Assembly: GCA_035610365.1 (NCBI GenBank)
Contig: CM069432.1
Coordinates: 107,775,529-107,839,528, forward strand
DNA length: 64,000 bases
Origin: Aquatica leii
Lineage: Eukaryota; Arthropoda; Insecta; Coleoptera; Lampyridae
Direction: 5' to 3'
Below are positions 36,301 to 45,480 of this stretch, one piece after another. Under the pieces are notes generated by a model. That model was not told the DNA's origin. It made no database searches and saw nothing but the letters and a program-made list of their open reading frames with translations. How positions within the stretch are numbered: position 1 is the stretch's first letter; every line of letters begins with the position of its first letter. Made by a program: the position numbers and the translations under genes.

Positions 36301-37191
36301 GTAGCTAATTGTATTGTCATCATTATCTGCAATCTCTGTCATGTGACCTAATACCAAATATTCGTGCATGAATTTGGAATAATCTGTTCGTAATTCATTA
36401 TTTTTCATTAATCTGCGTTCTAAAGAGTAAAATCTATTTAATGCGAGCTCTTTAGAATTATCTAAATCGTTAAAATTATCTCTTAATGGGATTTTTACAA
36501 TAAATCTGTTATCGCTACTACGTTTTAAATTACTTATAAAATGGTTTTCGCAAAACTGTTCTGCAACGGATAAATTTGAATGGGTATCGATTTCTTCAAT
36601 TTTCCAAAAATTAGTTAGTGTTTTATCGAGAGTTTCATTATCATAGCCCCCGGTTGCATAACAACTGATTGATTTTATTGATTCCTCTGCATTTCCGAAT
36701 TTTCCACCTACCACCCATCCTAATCGCGTCTTTTGCATCGTTAATTCGCCTAATTGTACTTGTCCTACGCACATTAACTGCCAAAATATTGCCGAACCCA
36801 AGAGTAAATCGATAGGTCCGGCCTTATGAAAATTAGGATCCGCTAAGTTTAGATTGCTTGGAATCCTTATATTATTTTTATTAAAGCTAATTATGGGCAA
36901 ATCGTCAGTAATTTTCGATAAAATCAAACATGAGATCGTGTTCTTGTAGGTTTTATTAAGAGACAGTAATTTTAAATTAACGTATGATTGAACAGTAGTT
37001 TTTGATTGACCTAATCCGGAAATTGCAAAATGGGTTTTATTAGGTGTTAGACCTAATTTTTTGGATAAAGCTTTTGTAATAAAATTACTCATTGAACCGT
37101 TGTCAAGAAGCGCGCGGCATTGATGTAGATTACCACACGAGTCTTGTACGTTAACTAATGCCGTTGATAATAGAATTTGTGATTTAAAACG
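33307..37191 (-). CDS. BEL/Pao Pol: protease, reverse transcriptase, RNase H, integrase
   Basis: The frame is open from within the end of gag to the stop at 33307; the first ATG is at 37092, but the protease motif lies upstream (ALLDNGSMSNF; the family usually has DSG or DTG), so translation must enter from gag. Counting from that ATG: reverse transcriptase around 270-450 with VVFDASMKT, MTADIFKMY and YMDD at 404-407; RNase H with VFSDAS at about 580 and FWTDSEV at about 653; zinc-binding HHCC of integrase near 877-925; integrase catalytic Asp 959, Asp 1028 and Glu 1078 (GCDYIGPF, CDNGTNF, GGIWEANVK); and the BEL-type C-terminal module with LIKEENTPPLQWHMGRI. No internal stop. The enzyme set copies the RNA to DNA and inserts it. 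Confidence 0.96.
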   Translation of the reverse strand, partial: RFKSQILLSTALVNVQDSCGNLHQCRALLDNGSMSNFITKALSKKLGLTPNKTHFAISGLGQSKTTVQSYVNLKLLSLNKTYKNTISCLILSKITDDLPIISFNKNNIRIPSNLNLADPNFHKAGPIDLLLGSAIFWQLMCVGQVQLGELTMQKTRLGWVVGGKFGNAEESIKSISCYATGGYDNETLDKTLTNFWKIEEIDTHSNLSVAEQFCENHFISNLKRSSDNRFIVKIPLRDNFNDLDNSKELALNRFYSLERRLMKNNELRTDYSKFMHEYLVLGHMTEIADNDDNTISYWLPHHAIICASSLTTKLRVVFDASMKTHSGLSLNDVQYVGPTIQNDIFSIVLRFRKYKYVMTADIFKMYRIILVDKSQRSLQKNFWRSDPEEELKCYQLNTVTYGTASAPYLAVRCLHQLAIENQNKFPVASSVIKKDFYMDDLITGSDSGCKMLQLQNHITKILSSVGFELRKWQSNNPQLSRQFRVNDNVDANMLPIGDNDMNKTLGIFWNPKQDLIQYSIYKNANNNIITKRTILSIVSQIYDPLGLLGPIIIIAKIIIQKLWQANLSWDEAIPQNLYTMWERFKSKLHKLHSIKIPRCALTSNYKYAELHVFSDASERAFGACVYLRSKDSLGQIQCRLLTAKSRVAPVKQLTLPRLELCAALLAAQLSVKVRSAMNLKFDKAYFWTDSEVTLCWIQGPANKWKTFVANRVSEIQSLTDISEWRHVSSENNPADLISRGIDVDELENCTLWWSGPIWLQNHIDLPLTKKSVNPQDVPEQRVVTNLVIYSNVVDFERFSSMTKLQRTFAYVLRFIFNLRSKVKQLGKRTGILTGDELQNSLKGRVKLCQREAFPKDYEQLQIERRLHKKSQLLNLNPFIDENELIRVGGRIQLANCKDEKRHPMILPRKHHLTILALQQEHIRLLHCGPTMLLASIRKKFWPLNGRNACRAVVQKCVTCFRVNPPSLANNRMGNLPAYRVSQHFPFFNTGCDYIGPFQLRDRNTRVSRGAKLIKGYVCLFICLSTKAIHLEAVSDLTTDCFIATLKRFIGRRGKPANIFCDNGTNFVGAKTELKKVEQSLRNDSIQNYLSTENIMWHFIPARAPHFGGIWEANVKRTKYHLKRVMGESYLNFEEFATILIQIEAVLNSRPLYPLSSTPDELTPLTPAHFLLGRPLTALPERCYIDTKASRLKRYERLQKIVQHFWTRWHREYLGELQTRSKWKQRAQQDLKVGTIVLIKEENTPPLQWHMGRITELHPGSDKIVRVVSVLVNKRVVKRPVSKLCIFPSEDNSSI

Positions 37192-38596
37192 AATTATCAG
37201 TGGTATGCAAAACGTTTAATTGATTTGATTGTGCATTGTCTACAGTATTTATTGCGACTTCAGCATCGTTACTAAAAGGATCGCTATTATTTAAAACGTT
37301 TTCATTCTGAATGTGACGAGGAGAACTATTTGAATTATTGGAATTGTCTAAGTGCAATAAGGTATTATGGCGTCGACTGCATTTACGACAACCGGACGCG
37401 GTGCAACTTTGTATCCCGTGATTAGGTCGCAAACAGTTATAACAAAGCCGGTTTGCCTTTACCAAGTTAATTCTTTCCTTTGGCGATCTTCTTAGAAATG
37501 CGTTACATTGAAATATGGTGTGTCCCTTTTTAAAAAGATAGCAAGTTGCCGAAGTTGAGGGACTGGAATTGGATGCTTCATTGTTCGCCGCAGCGTTTGC
37601 CACATAACTGTACGCCTTTCCCTTGCCCTTTCTTTCCAGGTTTGTTTGCTCTGTTAGATTTAAGCAAATTTTTTCTAGTACCTCACACCTCTGTTTTAAA
37701 AATCTATTAATATCGTTCATGCACGCAATCTCACCGTCTTTCTCAAACAACACCCACTCACGTCGTGTAGATTGATCTAGTTTCGATGTCAACACATAAA
37801 TAATTAAAGTGTCCCAAGTTTCTACCGGTTGCCCTAAAGTTTTTAAACAACGCAAATGCTTTGTGAACGTATCGAACATATTTCTTAAATCGACATGAGA
37901 CTCCTTCGTTAAGGATGAATATTCAAAAATTGATCGAACATGGCTATGAATTATCAATGGTTTTTGCTCGTACCTTTCACTAAGCATTTTCCATGCGATT
38001 TCATAGTTTTCCGCAGATATTTGCATTGATTCAATGATATGTAATGCATCTTTTTGTAAGCATGACCTTAAGTAATAGAATTTTTGTATGGATGAAATAC
38101 CCTCATTATCATTTATTAAAGCCTTGAAGCAGTCTCTAAATTCCACCCATTCTTCATATTTTCCTGTAAACTTTGGGAGATTTATGGTAGGAAGTTTAAT
38201 TTGCTGTAATGTTTGATTTAAACCGATAGAGGAGGACGCAGTAAGGGTATCTGAACGCCTAGAATCTCTTATACCTTCGTTTTGTTGACGCAATGACTCA
38301 TTGTAAGAAGAAATTAAATGTTTAATGTCCCTCATTAGCGAATAATAATTTGTTTCAAATTGATCGCGTTCAATTTCATCAGTAACGCCTGGTGGATCAC
38401 TCAAACTTTCAATTTCCTCTTGAATTGTTTCAAATTTATCAAAAGTAGCTTCAATTTTTTCTTTTCTAATATTAAGTTCGGCAACTACTTTTAAATCAAT
38501 ATCTCCTTGACATATTTTATTGAAATATTGTGTGGCTCTAGTAATTGAAGATTTTACATTACTGCGTTGAGATTTAAATTTAGCTAGATCCGCCAT
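37184..38596 (-). CDS. BEL/Pao Gag
   Basis: 470 residues starting MADLAKFKSQR. The first 130 residues are helical and charged, followed by the conserved LPKFTGKYEEWVEFRDCFKA block and FYYLRSCL, typical of the DUF1759 region of BEL gag. Near the C-terminus is a CCHC knuckle CYNCLRPNHGIQSC, with a second Cys/His cluster CRKCSRRHNTLLH and a partial one upstream (CYLFKKGHTIFQC). Gag packages the RNA. The stop (TAA, 37186-37184) falls inside TTCGTTTTAAATC; pol continues in the +1 frame there, whereas most BEL elements have one gag-pol frame. Confidence 0.94.
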   Translation of the reverse strand: MADLAKFKSQRSNVKSSITRATQYFNKICQGDIDLKVVAELNIRKEKIEATFDKFETIQEEIESLSDPPGVTDEIERDQFETNYYSLMRDIKHLISSYNESLRQQNEGIRDSRRSDTLTASSSIGLNQTLQQIKLPTINLPKFTGKYEEWVEFRDCFKALINDNEGISSIQKFYYLRSCLQKDALHIIESMQISAENYEIAWKMLSERYEQKPLIIHSHVRSIFEYSSLTKESHVDLRNMFDTFTKHLRCLKTLGQPVETWDTLIIYVLTSKLDQSTRREWVLFEKDGEIACMNDINRFLKQRCEVLEKICLNLTEQTNLERKGKGKAYSYVANAAANNEASNSSPSTSATCYLFKKGHTIFQCNAFLRRSPKERINLVKANRLCYNCLRPNHGIQSCTASGCRKCSRRHNTLLHLDNSNNSNSSPRHIQNENVLNNSDPFSNDAEVAINTVDNAQSNQLNVLHTTDNSF

Positions 38597-38820
38597 TGTA
38601 ATTGTATTAATTGTAAATAATTATGTAGATCGAACAAAGCACCAACGCAAAACGAATGCCAATGAATCAAACAAATTGTATCTTTTCGTTAAATAAGATT
38701 ATCAAATTGAAGCATGCAAAGAAATAGGAAAAAATGGAAATGACTCACGCTTTTATTATTGGATTTCGTTGTTCTGCCTTATTGTTTCAGGCTTCTTTCT
38801 TCTTATTATTGTTTTAATAT

Positions 38821-38837
38821 CCGGTTCGAAGTTACCA
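38821..38837 (-). promoter_or_regulatory. Probable BEL primer-binding site
   Basis: Directly after the LTR end (AATAAACA) the minus strand reads TGGTAACTTCGAACCGG. A TGG at this place pairs with the CCA of a tRNA 3' end. I cannot name the tRNA; the spacing does not match a full standard acceptor plus T stem. Confidence 0.5.
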
Positions 38838-38935
38838 TGTTTATTACGTATCGTTAATTTTGTGGACTGTATACTTTTTGGTGGTTGAAGTAATTGAAAT
38901 ACGTTTCTTTCACAACTTAACTTTATAAGTGTCAC
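38838..38935 (-). repeat. BEL 5' LTR, truncated
   Basis: Only the downstream part of the LTR remains. From 38838 to about 38928 it is identical or nearly so to the 3' LTR, then the sequence switches directly to piggyBac coding DNA. About 120 bp of LTR including TGTTACGGCC is absent. Confidence 0.8.
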
Positions 38936-40405
38936 AAAAATTTCATCGACAGCCTCAAAAATCTACTCGACAGAGACAAAAACGCAAGGTCGCTTCGGTT
39001 CCAGATTGGTTAAATGATAACATAAGTATTCAAATAGAAGATACTAACCACACCTTTCCAAATTTATCTAAGCTAAAGAAAGTTTTGGTTGAATGTTCTC
39101 CATTTCAGATTTTCGATATGGAAATATTGGAACTAATAAAAGATGAATCACTAGTATATGCTAAACAAAAAAATGATCACTATTTTGATGTGACAACTGA
39201 AGACTTACAAATTTTTATTGGTATACTTATTTTTACTGGGTACCATAAACTTCCAAGAGAACACCTTTACTGGAGCCTTGATGACGACACGAAAGTTCCC
39301 TTTGTGGCTGCAAGTATGTCAAGAAATAGGTTTTAACAGATAAAGAAATATTTACATTTTGCAAATGACGTTAGATAAAAGAGATAAAATGGCAAAACTG
39401 AGACCGCTAATAAACTTATTAAACAAAAAATTTAGGCAATGGGGAATTTTCCATAAGAATCTTTCCATACATGAAGCTATGGTGCGTTATTATGGACACC
39501 ATAGTGCAAGACAGTTCATTAAAGGCAAACCGGTACGATTCGGTTATAAGGACTGGATGCTCTGCGCTTTGACTGGATATTGTTTCAATTTCGATGTGTA
39601 CTGTGGAGCAAAAAATTATGACGGGTCTGCAGACATCCCACTTGGATCTAAAGTTGTTTTAGATTTGCTAAAGGTTATAGAACATCCAACAGATGATCTG
39701 TCTACTTCAATAATTATTTTACTAGCTACGAAAACTATGGGGTTCAAAACAACTGGTACCGTAAAGGAAAATCGTATAGGAAAATGTCCCTTAAAAAACT
39801 ATAAAGATATGAAAAAAATGGAATTCGAATATAAAGTTGATAAGTCTAATGGACTTTTATGTGTGCGGTGGGAAGATAACAATGTCGTTATGATGCTTTC
39901 CAATCATGATGTTGTATTTCCACCTAATTGTGTAAAACGTTGGTCTTCCGAGAAAAAAAAAGTACATGTTCCACAGCCGAAACTATATGGAAACTATAAT
40001 TCCTGCATGGGTGGCGTCGATTTGCTTGACCAGGGCGTCAATAATTATAGAATATCTATATATGGGAAAAAGTGGTGGTGGTCTTTAGCAACAAACATGA
40101 TAAATCTTGCAGTAGTCAACGCTTGCCATTTATATAAGATTGTAAATCCCAAGTCAAACATGGACTTACTGGCATTCACCAAAGAGGTACCAAGATTTTA
40201 TTTGAAAAATTTCAAAAAATCTATCAGGCCCTCTGGAAGCGTCCCTCAAGATTTAAAATTCAGTGATGGAGGTCATTATCCTGGGAAGCTTGAAAAGCAG
40301 CTGAGATACAAGGTATGCCATCAAAAATCTCGCTGGAAGTGTACCAAATGTAATGTTACTTTATGCATCGAAAGACCGTGTTTTGTTAGCCATCATGAGC
40401 AATAA
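38929..40405 (+). pseudogene. piggyBac transposase, 3' of the BEL insertion
   Basis: Two frames form most of a piggyBac transposase. The first (to 39336) has VPDWLNDNI, the DLQIFIGILIFTGYHKLP block, LYWSLDDDTKVPFVAASMSRNRF and a TAA. The second (39359-40405), after a frameshift near 39370, has MAKLRPLINLLNKKF, RQFIKGKPVRFGYKDWML, TTGTVKENRI and the third catalytic block CMGGVDLLDQ, then a C-terminal cysteine-rich domain (YKVCHQKSRWKCTKC, later CIERPC). The first catalytic Asp, normally in an IDESM-like motif, is His here (IHEAMVRYYG), and the second region, normally like FDNFFTS, is not recognisable. It is therefore doubly inactive. The ATG-less 38929 end is just where homology resumes; some 40-60 residues are missing across the insertion. 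Confidence 0.9.
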
Positions 40406-40723
40406 CAATTGTTTTATAAAAATGAATAAAAAAATAAATAGTCGTTTGTTTTTTATCCTACAAATTATCCCATTGTCCCCATATGAGGACGTCTCATTTA
40501 TTTGACGTTGAGCACAAATACAAAAAAAAAATTTATTACATAATCTTTCAATTTGTCTATTAATCATTATTTCCAGAAAAAAAATTAAAGATTTAAAATT
40601 TTTACATCGTGGTATAAAATAGGTTAAGGTGCAAAGGAAATTGTTGATAGTTTTGTAAGTGACAAAATTATCAAAGAAGGTATCGCTTAGGAGCAAACCA
40701 AGTTGTACTTTAATTGAAATAGA

Positions 40724-41345
40724 ATGTCCTTAGAAGAAGGTAATGCAGTGATGGCGCGGGTCATAGATCAGCACATTATAGAAGGTGCAGAGAGAGTTTC
40801 ATTATTACCATTTACAGTTAAAGACATAATATAATCTGTAGTGCATACAAGAAAGACATCAGAGGGTTCTACGGTGAAAGTAGAACAACTAGCTCATTTA
40901 ATTCCTTACTTTTCTGGGTCACCTGAAGAAAATAGGCATCATTGGTACGAACGGATAGGTAATGTCCGAGACTCTTATGATGTTAGTGCAAAAACTATGC
41001 AGTTAGTGATCGTTGGAAAGTTAAGAGGGAATGCACTTTCATGGTTCCACTCAAAACCGAGTTACGCAAGTTTCAGTTATTATGAATTGAAAAGTGAAAT
41101 GTTAAAAATGTTTGCTTGCAAGGAAGACAGACTTACACTTATGCATAGGTTTGAGAGTAAGCGTTGGAGGAAAGGTGAAAAGTTTTTGCTATATCACCAA
41201 GAGAAAGTAACTCTAGCTAATTAATTAGGTTTATGTGAAGAAGACATTATCTCATACGTAATCAATGGTTTTGATAATTTGTCATTGCAAACACAGACTA
41301 AAATGAAGGAGTTTAATTATCTGTCAGCTGTTTCTAGTAGTGTTG
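40724..41345 (+). pseudogene. Ty3/Gypsy gag fragment
   Basis: A frame from ATG 40724 encodes a gag N-terminus with stops at 40832-40834 and 41222-41224. The best preserved part has LIPYFSGSPEENRHHWYERI, VGKLRGNALSWFHSKP, MLKMFACKEDRLTLMHRFESKRW and FLLYHQEKVTLAN, then IISYVINGFDNLSLQTQ. This is the gag core found in arthropod Gypsy elements. The frame ends abruptly at about 41345 where repeat arm copy 3 begins, so it was cut by that insertion. No nucleocapsid or pol follows in this orientation. Confidence 0.8.
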
Positions 41346-41900
41346 TTAAGTCATTTATTATTATCAAATACATAATAGAAAAAAACAATACAAATACATC
41401 ATAATAAAAATTATACATATTAAAAAAAGAACACAATGTAAAAGGACAATTATAAAAAACTAAGAAAATGGAAATCATTATGCATAACAACTAGATGCTA
41501 TAGAAAATAACCATAAAATAAATTAAACTTCATGAAAATAGAGGCTTCATAAAAATATACATAAGAAATATGATTTATTGACTTAAGCCACAAAATAAAT
41601 TTGAGAACGCACTACTAGTAAAATATTTCACAAATAAATTAGATATAATGAAAATGTAGATATTTTAATAAAATACTTTAATATTATACTCCATTATCAA
41701 TATGTTTTAAATAAAAATAATACTCTACTTATATTTAAAAAAACAACGTAAAATTGTGGTTTAATATAATAACAGCATCATATTCAATGCACAAAATAAT
41801 TTAAAACGAAATACTACAAATATAAATAATGAATCATAAAATCTATTTGAAATGATTGTGAATTTTTATTACTGTGATATTTATTTAGAAATTATTCTAG
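41340..41900 (+). repeat. AT-rich repeat arm, copy 3
   Basis: Starts AAGTCATTTATTATTATCAA, then ATACATAATAG, inside the Gypsy gag frame. It resembles copies 1 and 5 for the first 200 bp and more loosely further on. The AT-rich sequence up to about 42160 holds nothing else. Confidence 0.65.
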
Positions 41901-42306
41901 TCACTATTTTGCAATTCTACTTAATCTTCTTGCAACTAATTTTTATGTAGAGCAATTTTTATTATAAAATGAATAAAAAAACAGAATCTTTAAACAATTA
42001 AATTAGAAAAAAAGGAAAAATAATAAACAACTTAATTTTAAAACGTTTAGAAACGCTCTGATTTTAATGACAGTTAGTTTTCAGTTGCTTATTTTTAAAA
42101 TACGTAAGTATTGCTCATATTTTTCTGGTTTGAAACGATTATAGTTATTTACCATTAAAGGTATTTCTTATGAAGTTTGCAGATATGGAAAAGAGGTTCT
42201 ACCAGGAACGGGTCTCGGCAGAGAGAGAGTTTTCAGCGTTGACGCGGCTTTTATTCGGTGTTTCGTTCCGGTTGAATGATTATTTGGCAGGGGAGAGTCG
42301 CGCGCT

Positions 42307-43790
42307 TTAAAGCGGTAGAGGTGGTCCGCAGCCGAGCGTCCAAAGCTCACGCGTAATTGAAACAAATTCATATATTATTTTTAAAACAATTACTGCCACC
42401 TCTGCCGTTTCGTTACATACCACCCTCTCCTTGGTGAAAACATGAGCACAGGGGATTTCTGGGAGAAATTGACTTAATCTTAGGCTTTTACTTACAGTAA
42501 ATTGCGGCGGCTTAACTACAAATGCGTATCTCTTAAATTTCTTGTTGGCTACCTGTCGGTTTCGTACAGCATCTAATTGGAACAAAAAATCCAGTGGCGG
42601 CTCCGGTCGAATTTCTTTTGCGGTGTCTGGCGGCAAAGTTTTGTTCGTTGACGGAGTTATCAAACAGCAAGCTCCTGATTCAGGGTTCGCGGTCCTTAAC
42701 GGCATGACTTCGGGCATCGGTAAGCGTGGAGCTTTCAAATCAGGCGGTGCGGAGTTTGACGGTAAACACAGCTTGTGTTCTTTTATTAACACCAGATCCT
42801 TTTCGGGTCGGTTCGGTACTTCAACTGGGTGATCGGTTAATGCCTTAGATTGATCTACTTCTTCTTGCAGCAAATCGTTGACTACTGGCGGTCCTGGGTT
42901 AACTACATTCTGGATTCCTCCAAGGCCTGGACTGGTTCTGCTCGTACATGCTATCGCTTCGGCGTTCAGCGTCAGCGCTCTTCTTTTTACTTCCAATGTA
43001 GCATTATTTCTGGATAGGACATCAAGACCAAGTAGAAGATCGGTTGTAAGATTGTCCAGAGATTGGCATTCAAGCATGATGGTTTGAGATCCAGTGTTTG
43101 CTGGAAACGAATAATTTCCGCGAGTTTTAACAATCTCACCGTTTGCTAGTTGAACCCTATCTGGATTGTTTCCTTGCGGTTGTAAATCTCTAGTGACAAG
43201 TTCTTCTACCTTTGAACTTACATAACTTCTGGTTGCGCCGGTATCGACTAAAGCGTCCAACTCTTGCCCGTATACGGTGACAGGAACAAAAAGTCGAGAA
43301 TCTACAGAAGTTACGGCGGGTACAGGGGGTTTAGACCTAGAATAAACATTTTTAACGGTTTCCAGCCAAGCAGTCCATTCCTGGTGGTTTGTAGATCTAC
43401 GAACAGTCTTTGTAATCGGCTGGGGCTGTTTTTGGTGCGAATTGAAGGTCTGGAGCGGTCACAAGGTGGCGGATCTTGTACAACACATACTACTGGTACT
43501 TGTACCGGCTTGATTGTCATTAACTCGTGACTTGAGGCCTGGTTTCTGGTAGGTTTTTGACGGGTTATATCCTCATAATCACAAGCCAACGTTTTTAATT
43601 CTTGCAGGTTAGTGAAGTCGGTACGTTTTATATACAATTGGCATGAACTTTGCAAATTCTCATATATTCTTTGCAGTTGGACTTCTAGGGAAAACTGTCC
43701 ATGACGGCGCATGAGTGTTTCCATTGCATTAATGTAGTCACTGGTTTTTTCTCCATTTCTTTGAAAACGGTTGCGTATCATTTTTTCCAA
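42307..43790 (-). pseudogene. Ty3/Gypsy gag-protease fragment, second lineage
   Basis: On the minus strand, a gag part (43790-43311) has IRNRFQRNGEKTSDYINAME, LMRRHGQ, LQRIYENLQSSCQLYIKRTD and LACDYEDI; this is the gag C-terminal capsid block of Gypsy elements. The expected CCHC knuckle is missing. In another frame (open from about 43335 to 42307) is a retropepsin with DALVDTGATRSYVSSKVEEL, RVQLANGEIV and LLLGLDVLSRNNATLEV, followed by a Pro-rich linker. The region that should lead into reverse transcriptase instead reaches a purine-rich stretch (about 42392-42412) and what may be LTR sequence to 42168, including GAATAAAAG (about 42250). I infer a large deletion from the linker to the 3' end. 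Confidence 0.8.
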
Positions 43791-43805
43791 ATGGTAACAT
43801 TTTGT

Positions 43806-43925
43806 TGTAACACATTTTTAAGATGATTAATTTAAGTGGTTTTTATTATGATTATGTCTAATTTTCATTCTACGTAATTTCTATTAAGGTAATTTTCATT
43901 ATGTATTTACAGAATTACAAATAAT
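43806..43925 (-). repeat. AT-rich repeat arm, copy 4 (truncated)
   Basis: Reverse complemented it begins AACAGTGTTGCCAAATTATT, then after a variant stretch AATACATAATGAAAATTACC. It faces copy 5 across about 110 bp and adjoins the Gypsy gag fragment. Confidence 0.6.
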
Positions 43926-44029
43926 TTGGCAACACTGTTAATAAAAACCACAGTCAATCGTGTTTCTTGTTACACGAACTACCGCATTATATGCACCACT
44001 GACAATACATAAAAGCTTGCCGTCGTTGC

Positions 44030-44545
44030 TACATTATTCATTATTATCAAATACATAATAGTAATGTACATAAATAATATAAACATAATATAACTGAATC
44101 ATAATGAAATTCAACATAATTGAAATGACATATCATAGAAATTGGTTTTAATGAAAACAAACATAAGGATAATTAAACGCAATCAAAATTGTGTAAAATA
44201 ATATTAGTCTTCTCAAAAACACCATAGCCCGAAAATTATATTTTAGAGACTTAATTTAAGTTATTAAATAGTATCAGAAATATAAGTTTGCATGTAAATA
44301 AACATCACTAAAATTTAACTATTTTAATAAAACACATTAATACTATTATTTTTATATTATGATTCAAAGAAATTCAAAGTGCTCCTGTACTTCTTAAGCA
44401 AAGGAAAATAAAATTGACTTGAAATAAAATTTGATACCATAAAAATAAGCAACAACAAACAAAAACTTTATAGCAAATAATTTCTCATGATACATTCTTA
44501 ATTTTAGTATTAAAGGTAAAAATGGCGCACCATAGTAATCTGACG
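44030..44545 (+). repeat. AT-rich repeat arm, copy 5
   Basis: Begins GTTGCTACATTATTCATTAT, then TATCAAATACATAATAG, and ends near AAAATGGCGCACCATAGTA (about 44518-44536). It aligns with the reverse complement of copy 1 over some 510 bp with many small differences. Confidence 0.75.
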
Positions 44546-45480
44546 TTAATTTACAAGTGCATTGTTAAATAATTAATAAATATTTTCCATATAGAGCAGT
44601 TTCAGTAAAAAGTTATTTTAGCATTATTTAAGAAACAAAAATAAATTATTATCTATTTTGAATAAAGAAACGTAAAGTGTACTAGAAAGATTTTAAAGTA
44701 ATTTCAAAAATATGAATAAAACAGTTGTGATGGTGATATTAAAGCAGCTATAGAGTAACAAACAACAAACATTGAACAACGCAAGTCAAACTAAGACGGT
44801 CAATAATATAGATAGTATCAGTCTAAAAGATCAAAAAGCATAGAACAGAAAAATGCAGCTTTAAATAAAAAAAGTCGATAAACTAATCATAACTGCGAAT
44901 ATTAAAGTTATTTAAGAATAAGACTTAAAATGTTTAGCGAATTAAAACTACCAATACGTGGTTTTTGAGTTAAGACACATAGATTTGAAGCATAAAAAAA
45001 GTAGTTTTTTTTTCATTAAGTAAATATAAGGTTCGAGCATTTAAAGTTTCCAAAAACGTTTTCCTAAATTTTGCTGTCTTCTACTATTTTACTACAAAGA
45101 TTTCTATTAGTTTAGATTTTTTTAGTTACTATTACTGCCGTATCATCAGAAATAAAACTGATTATACACTCTCCTTGTTTCTAATGTTTTTAGTTCTTTT
45201 GAACTACATATATTTTTCAACTAGTCTATCTAATACTATTTTACTAATTAATTGTTTTCTTTTATGTGTTTATATTATTCATTCTTGTGTAACTTTTTCT
45301 AGCAATTTTGATATCTGATATATAGGCTTCATTTCAGCAGTTTTTTTCAATGCAAAACGTTTTAGTAAATGATTTTTGTATCTCTGTAATGTTTTCCATT
45401 CTCAAATAGTTTTTGACTGTCTTCAGTTTTAATGCATTTCATGACCAGTGGTATTGAAAATACATATAAACACAATTGAA
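44546..45480. other. AT-rich spacer
   Basis: No feature recognised. Confidence 0.5.

Larger units (their letters stand above)
32911..38935 (-). mobile_element. BEL/Pao LTR retrotransposon, antisense, near-intact
   Basis: On the minus strand the order is truncated 5' LTR (38935-38838), primer-binding site (38837-38821), gag (38596-37184), pol (37191-33307), polypurine-like GGCGGCCGGCA (about 33140-33130) and a full 3' LTR (33129-32911). Both long coding frames are open, which suggests a young insertion. It interrupts the piggyBac transposase. The 5' LTR lacks its upstream half, so this copy probably cannot start its own transcript. Confidence 0.93.
32411..40623 (+). mobile_element. piggyBac transposon split by a BEL insertion
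   Basis: Left end CCCATTTTATACCA (32411) and right end, reverse complemented, CCTATTTTATACCA (40623) form the terminal repeats. The right side is followed by TTAA (40624-40627); the left is preceded by ATAA (32407-32410), a one-base change from the expected TTAA duplication. A near-palindrome (GTCCCCATATGAGGAC, about 40474) occurs near the right end and again near the left end (about 32427). Removing the BEL insert leaves about 2.2 kb, a normal length for the family. The transposase parts are at 32846-32910 and 38929-40405. Confidence 0.8.

Noticed and set aside
42542-43087. Plus-strand frames over the Gypsy protease
   Set aside because: The opposite strand carries the clear retropepsin DTGATRS; these are shadows.
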